From Adiantum capillus-veneris (taxonomy: Eukaryota > Streptophyta > Polypodiopsida > Polypodiales > Pteridaceae), in NCBI GenBank assembly GCA_014529385.2, contig CM043965.1, positions 67,019,690 through 67,079,689 on the forward strand: a stretch of 60,000 nucleotides of DNA, in the 5' to 3' direction. Below the pieces are notes generated by a model. It had not been told where the DNA came from and ran no database searches. It saw only the letters and a program-made list of their open reading frames with translations. The position numbers were made by a program, and so were the translations under genes. This document shows, in pieces, positions 23,279 through 35,761 of this stretch. The first letter of the stretch is position 1. Each line of letters begins with the position of its first letter.

Positions 23279-24403
23279 GGCCACAAAGCGGTTTTCATCC
23301 CATGGCTTGGACATCATGGACCTGCTTCCCTTCCAGAGTTTGACCTCGACTCCCCCCATATACGCCTTTCACACAGTGAGAGGAACAGAGTACTCAAACA
23401 GGATCTTTGGCAGCTATACATTCGGGAGACATGGATCACACCAGAGAGCCTCTTCCTATGAAGATGCAATACTACACATACCACTTTCTAACCATTCTAG
23501 TAGATGACTTCATCCAGAGGCAGAGATACATGGGTGTCTACCTGCCACATAGAGTATATGTAGTCATCAAACAACTCACAATATCTTCACACCAACTAGA
23601 GATTTAAGGGAGGGAGAGTTGTATATGTTCTTAGAGCAGAGAGTATCTGTTGCCTCTGCACCGAGGAGATTGAGAGCGAAGAGCACTATGCATGGAGATC
23701 TAGAGCATATGAGGAGATCAGAGGCAGAGATCAGACCTTGTTCTCAGGTCAGTCCACTGCACACCACTCTCTCAAGTCCAGAGACCTGGATAGCTTCCTT
23801 TTAGAGGCACAATAACATCACGACTCTCTCCTTCATACACTACCATCTACGAGCGATGAGCGACAGACACAACTCACAAACTTCTTCCAGCGGATCACCA
23901 TAATATCACTCCCGACCACATAGAGAGGGGTCACTCTACATCGGGCTGAGGAGATCTGACCTCACAAATGCGTGCGTGTCCATGGACGTAGGGCACCATG
24001 ACTACACCATAAAGAGATCCAGAAGCGCTACTACAGATCTTTGTAGGAGACGCGCATTCGAGCCTTTGCAAATCTGGCCGCCATCACCGCCCGGATTGTT
24101 TACACCTTTTGCGTCCAGGCATTATGTCTTACTCCTTGAACTATGGTACTGGATGGAGCTAGAGTATTATGATGACATTTTTCATGATTGTAATCCCCCA
24201 TAGGATATATGATTGCGTCTTCTCCCCTAGATCTAGAGCTACACCCTCCCACTCCATGTATTACCCCCCTCACCCATCAACCATTACATACGACACTATT
24301 TTTACTTTAGTATCTTTTATCCTTCATGGATACACAAAGGACACCTACCTCATGTACTTTCATTTGTCCAATTGGCCCATTTAGCCTCTAACAACAAACA
24401 TTA

Positions 24404-24447
<44 letters not shown>

Positions 24448-24620
24448 TTTTGTAACTCTTCTAGAAATAATAAATACTCTCACATGGATTTATTGAAGGA
24501 CTTATGTGTGTGTGTGTGTGTGTGTGTGTTTTGGGGGGGAGCTTGGTCTCAACTTCATGTCGCTCTTCTCTACCTCACATTTCATCTCTCGTGTACATGC
24601 ATTGAACTTTGCTCTAGGGC
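23166..24620. repeat. Dispersed repeat family copies flanking CT tracts
   Basis: Text at 23166-23252 (GGATTGTATCTTAAGATCTA, then CACATGGATAAAGCT, then a CT tract) matches 28935-29010. Text at 24400-24600 (CT tract, AGAAATAATAAATACTCTC, ATGGATTTATTGAAGG, a run of G, CGCTCTTCTCTACCTC) matches the continuation at 29090-29200. The two blocks here thus look like the two ends of the unit that is contiguous at 28935-29450, separated by about 1.1 kb of other sequence. Confidence 0.5.
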
Positions 24621-25196
24621 CTTTTTCTTTTTCACTCTCACTTTCTCTCGATAATTCTCTTGGTATGTGTGTTTGGTGGTGGTATTTTGTATCCTTTTTC
24701 CATGTGCTCTTTGAGGTTTGTCATCTTTTGTTGTTGCACTAAGGGCCCCTTATTGCCATAAGATATGAGCTCACACACATTCAATTTCCAGAGGCGTGTT
24801 ATATGATCAATCTTTTTGCTATTGATTTTTCTTTTAGTTTGTAATTTTATTCTAGGTTACAATCCTATAAGTTAGACCTAAGGACTCTATATAGAATAAG
24901 TGTGTATATGATGTCTTTTGACAAAACATTCTTCAAACTCACTAGTCATATATTTTTGTCCACATTCTCTTTCTATTTCATATGTTACTAGTATTTGACC
25001 CGCGCGTTGTTGCGGTGGTTAAGAGCAAACCTACCTTTTTAGTATCCACGTGGAGTATTTACTTTTTTAATATCCACATTGAGTATCACCGTTTTGAGTT
25101 CACGTCTTTTTTCCTCAAGCTTTGAGGTCTCTTTGGATTGCTCTTTTGACATTAAAATTTTTTCCTCTTCTTCTTTTTTCTCTTATTGTTGTATGG

Positions 25197-25243
<47 letters not shown>

Positions 25244-25473
25244 GTACGCATACACGTTTGAGCATATCCCCTTATTTGTAATCCACATCATGGTACAATC
25301 TGGCTCATCTCCCACACTCTTTGGTGCGAGATAGGGCATTAGTGCACTGAGTCCCTTAGTTTATGCACAATATACCTTTACAAGTTTGAGAGTCTCTGAT
25401 CAGCTCAAAACTGTATGTGACATGTTTCATTTGGCTCCATAGGTCATACTTGATATTTGAAGAGACAATATGA

Positions 25474-25511
<38 letters not shown>

Positions 25512-26545
25512 AACTAAGTGCAATAGATTGGTTCTCTCAATTTTCTTTTGAGTTACACGTCTTAACTTGATGACTTGTTGTTGATAGACCTATAGGGTCT
25601 CTTTGATTTTTTTACAAAACAGAAGAACTCTCTTCTCTCTTTGTCTCTCCCTCTTTTTGTGGTATGGCCATGCAATAGAACTATACATCTACTTGTGCAG
25701 AAGTTAGGATAATGAACTATGATAAAAAAAGAAAGAGGAGGCAAAAGGCCTAAGACTCTTGAACAATGGAGTGTCATCATCCTTGGCCTTTATTTTTTTG
25801 GGTGGCTTTAATTTTTAGATCCTAAGAGGTGATCATCTCTAGAATGATTTACTCTAGATAGCAAATTCTGTAGTAGAACATCAAGTTAAAGTTGAGGTAT
25901 AAATAGGGATTTGTTTATCTATAATAGTATCAAAAAATGCACGGTATTGTTGTTGTAGGTATAGTAAAAGAGCCTTTAGCAGGTTCCGTGGGAGTTGTGA
26001 AGAGTTCAATATAGAAGGAGGTGTAGGGCGAAGGTTTGAGAATGGTGTTTCCAACCCTTGATACATTGGTTCCACATACGCCTCCCAAAGCCTTTGGTGA
26101 AACAAAGCTTCAACCTTCTCTATTTATCTAACCTCTCTCTCTCTCTCTCTCTCTCTCTCTAGTTGTGTACATAGACTTATATTTAGCCTCTCAAAGGCTC
26201 TTTCTTCTTTGCTTCAATTTTTGTATTTGGTGAAATTTCTAACTTTTGTGAGTAAAGTTTGTCCATGGTGTTATTATGTCGCTCCCAATGCTTGCCAAAA
26301 GCATTCTTAAAATAAGAACACCCTTGAAATTCTTTCAATTTTTGATCTAGATTTGAAGCATTTGCCGATGTTCACACTAAAACTTGTAAAATTTCGATTT
26401 TCTTGATTGCAAGCTCACAATCTAGCCAAGATTTTCTTGAGAAAAAAAAAGGTAGACAATGCACACACAATTAACCTCTCTTGCAAAATAGATCACACAT
26501 CTCCATCTCTAGAAATGGCAGAGGAGCGAAGCATGGATGTACCTA

Positions 26546-26587
<42 letters not shown>

Positions 26588-27045
26588 CATACACAGACGA
26601 CCCCTCACACCTTAATGAAATTCTCTATCTATCTCTCTGTCTCTCTCTCTCCCATCACACACTCACGCCCTCATACCCACATACACATCAATAAAACTCT
26701 CTCTCTCTCTCTCTCTCTCAATTGGCAATGCAGTTTGGCTACATAATCAAGCTAGCTAAGTGAAGAGCTGCAGCTCATGGGTAAACAAAGGGAGCCGGCA
26801 TGATGACATGTCACTCAACCTATTGCACGCTGCCAAGCCAACAAATAGGATAGCCCACAATATGATGACCAACCCTGCCACTCTTGACACCAGTGAACGC
26901 CCATTTCCCACCCCTAAGATTTCTTGCTCGACTCACACATGATAGATCGCCCACGTGAGCACTGGCTAGGCTCATGAGGGAGAGCACCTAGTGTCTGAAT
27001 GGTTTCTACCTAAGCTATTGCTCTTTACAATCCAACTTAATGCCA

Positions 27046-27091
<46 letters not shown>

Positions 27092-27260
27092 TCTTCTCCT
27101 TCTCCCAACCCACACACACACATGCACACACATGCTTTGATTGGCTTGTGCTGCTATGTTTTGCAAATGCGTGGAGCAACTCGCTCTCTCCTCCCCCCTC
27201 TCTCTCTACATGTTTTGACTGGCGTATGCTGCCATGTTTGCAACTGATGATGCCGTGAGC

Positions 27261-27319
<59 letters not shown>

Positions 27320-27540
27320 GGCCACGGAATTGCATCAGCTTCTCCAAGCTCTACTGTCATAAATCGACTCCGTGTGTGCACACATTCGAGAGGCGCTCTA
27401 TTCTTTGACGCGTGGCATGGATAAGAGCTTGAGAATTCCATAAAGAGATAGAATAGATAGACTTACTTTAAAATTATTTCAATCAAGGAAAAAAGATTTG
27501 GCACTCTTTTTGAGACCTCTCTCTCTCTCTCTCTCTCTCT

Positions 27541-27598
<58 letters not shown>

Positions 27599-29004
27599 CA
27601 TGTGCACCCTTCCATTTTGAGGCTATTCAAGATCAATATTTGATTAAAATTGGACTTTAGTGTATTAATTGAAAAATCTTAGCTAGATTCCAAGTTTTCC
27701 TTGAAGTAAACTCGCAAAATTTTGCTAGTGTGCATACGAACAATTTCATAAATTTTGAACTTTTCTGGCCATTGGCTTCTCAAAAGCAAAATTGAGCCAC
27801 CCCTTCAATTGGCTTTCAAAAGTAAAGTGAACTGGAAAAGTACAATCAAACTTTTTTTTATTTTTACTTGATAGGATGAGTGTAGAAAGTTGAAAAGGTT
27901 CACAAATTCCAAGCTTTATAAGAATGCGACATTTTGTAAGGTTTTCCTTCAAGTGAGTCAGTGAGTGACACATGGATGCCTTCTCCTTCCTCAAAAAATT
28001 TAAGTTGCTTCATATATAGTATAGATGGTGCACAAAAAGTGTTTTAACGCAAAGTATTAAAAGATGTACTCAAGTAGCACCTATTTCCTAGAAAATATAG
28101 CCAATTGTATTTATTTTTTTCTAATGTATTTAAAACTATACGGATGCAAGGAAACCCTGATGCTTTCAAGTGGGAGATCCTCAGGTAAACCATAGAAGAT
28201 GAGCTAAGGCAAATTGAAACATTCGATATACAACTTTTTCTCCACTTTTATCTCTCCTTCCTCAAAGTTGAATTATTCTAAAGTCACGCATTAGTAGAAA
28301 ATCCAGTACAGCTTCTTCCCTCCATAAACCATTGGTCATATATACACAGATTCGTCGCTTGAAGCAATCTACAAAATTAATCATCGTCTCAATTGACCGG
28401 TTAGGCAACACCAACTTTATGGTGTAGATTCACTAGTTTAAACAATACAATTTGAGTGCAGATTCATCGATTTAAGCAACACACCCATTTGGTGTTGATT
28501 TTGATCGATTTAAGCAACATCAATTACAACATCATTCTGAGCCACCACTACTATTAGTGTGGCTTTGTTTACCCAATATATTATGAAAATGATTTGGTTT
28601 ATATTGATGTGGATTTATATTGCTCATAAATTTATAATAGTATGATGATGGCATTGCTATATTATTGATGGATCTTGGTTTACCCAATTACATCTTGTTA
28701 CATCCGGAAATGAAAGGTAGTGTTTAGTTTAGTGGTATGAGACACTAGAATCTACAATATGTGGATGAATTAAGGTATAATCAAAAGCTTGATTAACTTT
28801 CAATCTTTTTTTTGATGTGTTATAAACTTGACCGTACTTTTAACTCTTGTTTTGAAGTAAGACATGTAGCCATATTTATTTATGGTACCATAATGACTAC
28901 GTATTAAATGTTTGACAAGTAATAAATCATAATTGGATTGTATCTCAAGATCTAACACAAATGATGTCAACTACACATGGATAAAGCTATGTTATTGATA
29001 ACAA

Positions 29005-29092
<88 letters not shown>
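23253..29092. repeat. Series of CT and CA/GT microsatellites
   Basis: CT tracts on the plus strand at about 23253-23278, 24411-24443, 25200-25241, 25480-25510, 26132-26160, 26550-26585, 26699-26719, 27050-27093 (interrupted), 27264-27317, 27521-27540 and 29009-29050. GT at 24507-24530. CA at about 27545-27596 and 29051-29092, each directly after a CT tract. All long CT tracts in this 6-kb interval have C/T on the plus strand. Confidence 0.9.
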
Positions 29093-29096
<4 letters not shown>

Positions 29097-29452
29097 CATA
29101 ACTCATTTGAAAATAATAAATAGGCTCACATGGGTTCATTGAGGGGTCCATGTTGGGGGAAGTAGTAACCTCGTATCGCTCTTCTGTACCTCGCATTTTC
29201 TCTCACATGCAAGCAAAGTAGTCTCCTCTAAGAGGTGCACATGTCCCTCTCTCTTTCTCATTCTCACTCTCTCAATTAAAATCGTGCGAATCTGTGTAGC
29301 AAGCGTTGTAGAAGGTATGCATGCGTTGAAGAAGTAGAGCACTCTCCTTTGAGAGGTGCACATGCCCCTCTCTCTTTCTCACTCTCACTCTCTTTCAATT
29401 AAAATATGTGGGAATCTGTGCAACAAGCATCGTAGAATGTATGCATGTTTGG
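28935..29452. repeat. Most complete copy of the CT/CA-bearing dispersed repeat, with internal tandem duplication
   Basis: Begins with the GGATTGTATCTCAAGATCTA block, passes through (CT)n(CA)n and a TTGAGGGGTCCATG block. It ends in two tandem copies of a unit of about 117 bp containing GAGGTGCACATG, CCTCTCTCTTTCTC, CAATTAAAAT and GTATGCATG (about 29218-29333 and 29334-29452). Partial copies lie at 2270-2440 and 23166-24620. Confidence 0.55.
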
Positions 29453-30868
29453 TTTTGATATTTTTAAATGTGTTTTCCATGTCACAACCTTGCATTTTTG
29501 GAAACACAAAGATGATTAGTAGTAGCTAAGTATTCACTTGTAGAACATTGCTCCACAAGAGAAGTACCAACTTCAGATCATGATCAAAACTAAGTAGCCA
29601 TTTCTTGTTTATGTCATAACTAACCCATCTTGTCAAGACTAAACAATGTGCACTATAGAGTGATAGTGTGCTCACTAGTTGTAGTAGAGAAAAGTGTATA
29701 AGGCAATGGGCTCATTCTTTGATGGATAGAAGAATTTACCTCCTTGAGGCGTTGTGACTTATGAGGGTGTTGTACATGTTATGATGACAACAAAGTACAA
29801 GCGCCAATAGACATAAATCTTATTATGATTTCATCGAGAATGTTTCCATCCTCTAGTAGGGACCTCTAATTGACAAGAGCTTACTTGTTGAATAGTGATA
29901 CTCCATCTCTTGCCTTAAACATCCTTGCAAATTCGAATAGTATAATTTCGTTTAGAGTATGACTCACATTGATGGACTAAAAGCCACTAAGAATATTACA
30001 GTCCCATGTTCTTAGTTCCAAAGAATGCACATATTCTTCCATGTGTAGTATGTCCCCATAGCTCACTTCAATGCTAAAAGAATTGGAACTATGTGTACTG
30101 CCTCTATAGCGAGGATTCCCTATTTAAACTTGAGTCTAAACTCATTATGTATGGATCTTCATCTTCCCTTTTCCTCATAGAGATTCAATTTTTTTTTTCT
30201 CAATTTTAGTAGGGAAGAGTTTGAGCATACCTGTAAATCAAGAGCCCATCGTAGGATATTGTCCTCTATGATATTGCAATTGGGAGCCTCTCTCTTGAAG
30301 AATCTCTACCCTTGAAGGTTGTCACTCCTTGTAACTTACACTTTCATCAATAATGAGCCTAAAGACTGTGCCATGGTCAACAATGGTTCCTTGAGCCCTC
30401 CTCAACACATAAGAGAGATCGTAATTGAGCGTGAAGCTAGAAAAGTAGTACCTTATCAAATGGATAATTTCCTAGTTGAAAACCACCCATTGAAGAACAA
30501 ATAAAGAACTCATATTTTTTCACATAAGTGCATCTAAAACATGTTTTGGGAGAGATTTTGGAAGGTTTCCCATGAAAAAGACACTTCCAAATGTGCACTT
30601 TAGTGTATTAGATCATGCAACCAATTCTAATAACAAAAGTATATTGTACAATCTTCTTGATAGTCTTATGAAACTAATACCAAGACTGTATAATGTGTTC
30701 CTGGTAAGAACCCTTTGGGAAAATGGAAATCACTTTTTGTCTAGAAATAAAATGGTATTCTCTACCACACACAAGCATTACCTTAACTAAAGTCTTCATG
30801 CATCTGACTAGTCCATACAATATCATCATTCCATACTACCAAAAATGCAAAAATTGTTGTTCAAAATG

Positions 30869-31080
30869 TACATTACTACATGCACAACCAAGGTAAATAA
30901 TCTAAATCGCATAGCGCTTACATACATATGATCATGGAAATTGTTAGCATCCTAACTAACCTGTCTTATCCTAACTAACGTACATTATTACAACCAAGGT
31001 AAACAATCTAAATCGCATAGCACATACATACATATGATCATGGAAATTGTTAGCATCCTAACCAACCTGTCTTATCCTTG
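30869..31080. repeat. Tandem duplication of about 100-115 bp
   Basis: TACATTACTACATGCACAAC ... CTTATCCTAACTAACG is followed by a second copy starting TACATTATTACAACCAAGG. Both contain AATCTAAATCGCATAGC and ATATGATCATGGAAATTG. The copies differ by a few substitutions and one short deletion. Confidence 0.75.
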
Positions 31081-31306
31081 TGGTCCATAACTTTTTACGT
31101 ATATAAGGAAAAATAGATGGGCTATGATAATTATAGATCATGTCAGGAACTATCAACACAAAGGATTGAAAATATCTAGCTACAAACATCATAACCAAGG
31201 TGAACTAGGTCACATAATAGTTACATGATAGTGACTATGGTAGCAGTGCTTTGATAAGAAAAAGGATGAAGCCATACAAGCTGCCCATCAAAAGGGTCAA
31301 GGAAAT

Positions 31307-31626
31307 TGATGGGAATGGGATCGTGCTAGCTAAGGTGGGTGATAGAGAAACATAGTGTAAGTGTGTGAGTGTGTGTAAGCAAGATTATCACTCTAAGTGA
31401 ATTAGGTTTCAATATAGATTAGCTTGGACTCATAAACACAATCTTGAGTATTGACTTAGCTTAGCACAAGCTCACCATAGATAAGCATGTAGTGCAAACT
31501 TGAATTGTGTTGTCTATTCATGAAAGTGAGCTTTAAGTAGCTCTAGAGCTTGACTCCATTACATGTGGGATAATTACCCCTCTTCCCTCCTTCACTCAGA
31601 CTTTAGAAGAAAACCCACACTTTACA
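31307..31626 (-). repeat. 3' LTR of the gag-only copia element
   Basis: Starts TGATGGGAATGGGATCG and ends CACACTTTACA. Differs from the right copy by roughly a dozen substitutions and a 1-bp length change. Confidence 0.88.
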
Positions 31627-31959
31627 ATCCTCCCCTTGGGATTTGGACTAGGATAAAATACTGAAGATGAAATATCCACTAAGGATGATAAGTTGGTATC
31701 CACACAGGATGACAAAATCCACACAGGATGATTATATCCACATAGAAAAAGAAAAGTCCTCCCCTATAAGTAGAGAGACTGCATCTTCAAAGTATGTTGT
31801 CATAGAAGACAAGGTTATTCTCGCCTTCGTTTTCTTCTTCATCCTCTACCATGTGAGCCGATCCTTTGATAGGTCTCTTCCCTTTGTAGCTTCTGCTGTT
31901 GTTGCTACTACTGCTTCTTTCTCCACTAGTACTGCCACCATTTGAGTAGCATCAAGAAG

Positions 31960-32482
31960 GAGGATGTCCCTTCTTATCGTATTTGTTGCAAGGTTTATTT
32001 GTATAGCAATCTTTTGCTACGTGTCCCATTTCTCCACATTAATAACACTTTCTCTCAGTTGATAATGTCGATGGTGAATATCTTCCCCTTGAGGATGATG
32101 TGACAAAAGCCCCTCTTAATGATGTTAATGAGTCTTTTTTCTTTCTTTCTTCTGCTTGAATTGAGTTGATGACATCTTAGAAAGGTGGACCCGGTTCTTT
32201 TTCTTCAAGAATGGTGACTAAGTGGTCATAAGAGGGTGGAAGTGCACTTAAAATCACGGCCACTATATCATCTTTTGGTACTTCGCACTGGATGTGATTG
32301 AGCTGCGTGACAATGCTCTTAAGCCTATTTACTAGGCTAGCCATGTCTTCCCCTTCAACCATAGTGAGCTTGTAAAGTTGTGTTTTGAGACTAACCTTAC
32401 TTCTGTTAGCGCTAGCTCCAAAATTACTTTCTAGGACCTGCCAAGCTTCATGTGCATGCTTGCGTTCATCTATGAAATGCAC
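31960..32482 (-). pseudogene. Copia Gag (UBN2-type) remnant
   Basis: The frame at 32177-32482 (about 100 codons) reads HEAWQVLESNFGA, LKTQLYKLTMVEGEDM, LKSIVTQLNHI and VILSALPPSYDHLVTIL, the standard copia Gag core. Further left, about 32000-32060, a zinc knuckle CY*CGEMGHVAKDC has a stop codon between its first two cysteines. Gag packages element RNA into virus-like particles. Here it is broken, with no initiator visible. Confidence 0.8.
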
Positions 32483-33726
32483 ATAGCTAACATGAAGTGC
32501 GATGATAATGATCCTGAGTGCCTGTTCGTCCTATTCTATAGCTTGTGCACAATATGACCCGGTATGCACTCCCTCTTGTTCATCTAGTGATGTTTTTACC
32601 ACTCCCCATAGTGTTTTCTTCATTAAGTGTCTCTTGAGCTTCGTCTGCCATGTGTGGAACCCTTCGCCATCAAACTTCTCAACACCCTTCTCACCCATTA
32701 TGCCAATAGAGGGGTCTTAACTTAGGAGACTCTCCTAGCCAGTGTCTACCTCTTTACACGAGCACAAATACCCCCTACATGTAGATTATGATATTGCAAA
32801 AGATGTTGTGCTTGGTTGCAAGATTTTATTTTAGAGTGTGCGTAGACTTGTAACAAAGGGGTAATGTGTGAAAGATTGTATGAAGCGAAAGATAACCTTT
32901 AAAGAAGTCGAGCACTTGATGCTTTGGAGATTTTGGTAAGAATGCAAGTAAGCAGTCGAGGCTCATAAAGGAAAGAGTCCTCGGCCATGAGAATCCGCTG
33001 CACAAGTTGAAGTTGTGTATGCCTGCCCCTGCAATTGTTGAAACATTACCAACGGACCCGTTACTTGATCAATTGAAATTGAGTATGGTAATCAAAATCT
33101 GAGACTTAGGACCGACTTGCCAGATTTGATGAGTGATCGGCCTGTAGCTCAACCATGCAAAGCTGATTGATGCAATGGACAATTGCAACTTGCAACAATT
33201 AGGCACAAGTGGAGCTAGTGCAAATCCGTGCAATTAGTCGTAGGCACTGGGCGGCCTCTTGCAGCACACAACACGGTATTGACGCACAACAGAGAGCCGA
33301 GTTGACATAGATTAAGGTGCAGCAAATAGCCAGTTGTTGCAGGCCGCAAGCCATTTGGAGCAGTAAAGGTCAGTGCCGAGGTCACGGACAGAGCTGGCCA
33401 GTGGAAGGTAGTGCTGTGCAATGATAGTACTGAGGTAGCGACTCAACAAGGCTAGTGAGCACCGAGCATGCGTGCTAGTTGTCGATGAGGTGTATGAGCG
33501 ATATTCAATTGTACGCATGCCAGAGATTGGCTGGTTGTGGGTAGCTAACAAGACACAATAGTACGAAATAGACTGCGAAAGGCTTTAGAAAATGTGATTG
33601 AGTGCTCGAAAACAAATTCGTGGCTTATCCACCGTTGACCAAGCTTAAAACAATTGGCATTGGCAGCCTATTAACTAACTCACCTTTTTTTTTAATTTGC
33701 CGAAAAAAACTCCAAAAAATGGTTTC

Positions 33727-33843
<117 letters not shown>

Positions 33844-34343
33844 GTGCTTAGGCTGTGTTCTTGCTACTATAGACACAAAATGCACACACCTAAATCAGGA
33901 AATTCAATTGGATGAGCTCCCGATGTCGGAATAGAGTACTTGAAGGTTCTATGGAGAGATTGTGTCAAGTGCTTCACGATGAGGTGACCAATGCGACGAG
34001 AAAGCAAATTTGATGAAATTGATTGAAGGTGGAAACTACATCAGTTCATTTTGGGCTTCGATAAAGCTATATACCACTAACTCTCACTCTTATTGAGTAA
34101 AAATTGACACTAAGTGCAACCTAAAAATGAATGCAAAAATCCTACGACTCTTAATCAAGCTTGACCTAGCTATGGAGGGTAGTGGCTCAATGAATTTTCA
34201 CCATAAACTTGCCCACACATAGCCTAATCATGAATTGATTAGGCTTAGAGAGAAGAGAAGCCTAATGAAAAATGTTAATTACATTATCACACAAAAACAT
34301 AATAATAAACCTAAGTAGCAAACCATGTAGCTCTGATACCACT

Positions 34344-34662
34344 TGATGGGAATGGGATCGTGCTAGCTAAGGTGGGTGATAGAGAAACATAGTGCAAGTG
34401 TGTGAGTGTGTGTAAGCAAGATTATCACTCAAGCGAATTAGGTTCCAAGATAGATTAGCTTGGACTCATAAACACAATCTTGAGTATTGACTTAGCTTAG
34501 CACAGACTCACCATAGACATGCATGTAGTGCAAACTTGAATTGTGTTGTTTATTCATGAAAGTGAGCTTTAAGTAGCTCTACAACTTGACTCCATTACAT
34601 GTGGGATAATTCCCCCTCTTCCCTCGTTCACTCAGACTTTAGGACAAAACCCACACTTTACA
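34344..34662 (-). repeat. 5' LTR of the gag-only copia element
   Basis: Same ends as its partner. Its last about 122 bp were later copied into the downstream tandem duplication at 34900-35259. Confidence 0.88.
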
Positions 34663-35259
34663 AAAATAATGTACGGTGTATGGGGTAGAAAAAACAATGT
34701 TGTTTATATAGAGTAACAAATCAATGAGACTTTGATGATGAGGATGATGGAATAAAAAAATCTAGAATTGATTCGACATATGTTTCTACATTTCCATTGC
34801 CATCATCCCAAGTGCTATTAGAAAACAACATGCAGGCAACAACCTAGTGTGCACACAAGATGTATCAAGCGTTTCAATGTGGCCTCTTTATTACCACTAT
34901 TGTGTTGTTTATTCATGAAAGTGAGCTTTAAGTAGCTCTACAACTTGACTCCATTACATGTGGGATAATTCCCCCTCTTCCCTCGTTCACTCAGACTTTA
35001 GGACAAAACCCACACTTTACAAAAATAATGTACGGTGTATGGGGTAGAAAAAACAATGTTGTTTATATAGAGTAACAAATCAATGAGACTTTGATGATGA
35101 GGATGATGGAATAAAAAAATCTAGAATTGATTCGACATATGTTTCTACATTTCCATTGCCATCATCCCAAGTGCTATTAGAAAACAACATGCAGGCAACA
35201 ACCTAGTGTGCACACAAGATGTATCAAGCGTTTCAATGTGGCCTCTTTATTACCACTAT
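34540..35259. repeat. 359-bp tandem duplication crossing an LTR boundary
   Basis: 34540-34899 and 34900-35259 appear identical by eye. The unit covers the last about 122 bp of the right LTR of the gag-only copia element plus about 237 bp of flanking DNA, so it arose after that insertion and very recently, or is an assembly duplication. Confidence 0.85.
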
Positions 35260-35274
35260 TGGACTAGAAAACAT

Positions 35275-35469
35275 GTTGTTGAGGCTCAGGCTAACTGGCC
35301 GAACACCCAATAACTTACTAACCCATCACTAACCTTATTTATTTTAGTCAACAGAATAAGGATTTGTGAGGCATCATTATCCTCACTGAGCTCCATCCAC
35401 TCTGTGTATTTGCTCTTCTTCTCCCTCGTGCTCTACAGGCACCACACAATCTACATGTGGTATCAAAGC
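35275..35469 (+). repeat. Lone plus-strand copia LTR with primer-binding site
   Basis: About 180 bp beginning TGTTGAGGCTCAGG (exact start 35274 or 35277) and ending CACACAATCTACA at 35455. TGGTATCAAAGC follows (35458-35469), an initiator-tRNA-Met primer-binding site with one mismatch. The body of that element is not seen: 11 bp further on, the next copia element is inserted, and beyond it the sequence is a gypsy leader. Confidence 0.65.
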
Positions 35470-35480
35470 ACACAGAAAAG

Positions 35481-35672
35481 TGAAGGAGTACGAGCGGAAG
35501 TGCGACGCGAGAGAGAGTGCGAGAAGAAGAGCATGACGATATGGTGAACTCGCTCTACTGTAATGTGTAGAGCATAGTGAGTTCTTATTAGGTTTTTACA
35601 AAAGAATATGTGTACATACCTGGCGGCCCGCCCACTTACCTGGGCGACCACATTGGGCTTTATACCCCAACA
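35481..35672 (-). repeat. 3' LTR of the split copia element
   Basis: TGAAGGAGTACGAGCGG to TATACCCCAACA. The interior polypurine tract appears on the plus strand as ACCTCCCAATTAAAG. Confidence 0.93.
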
Positions 35673-35761
35673 ACCTCCCAATTAAAGTCCAATGTGGTAC
35701 TTTAAGTGTGAGAGAAGCTACTATACAAGCTAATATACAAGAGATGTAGAGAAGTGATGTA

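Larger units (their letters stand above)
22690..31300. other. Microsatellite-rich non-coding region
   Basis: No gene that I can support. 23300-24300 has faintly protein-like stretches on the plus strand (DLWQLYIRETWITPESLFL near 23405-23460, QTQLTNFFQRITIISLPTT near 23870) between many stops. They may be relics of a transposon or gene but I cannot name them. 29500-30800 likewise shows only short frames. A long run of CT and CA microsatellites and copies of a dispersed repeat are described separately. Confidence 0.45.

Noticed and set aside
24995-25020. ACTAGTATTTGACCCGCGCG, which resembles a motif I vaguely associate with plant transposon ends
   Set aside because: No inverted partner, target duplication or second copy found nearby, and I cannot name the family with confidence.
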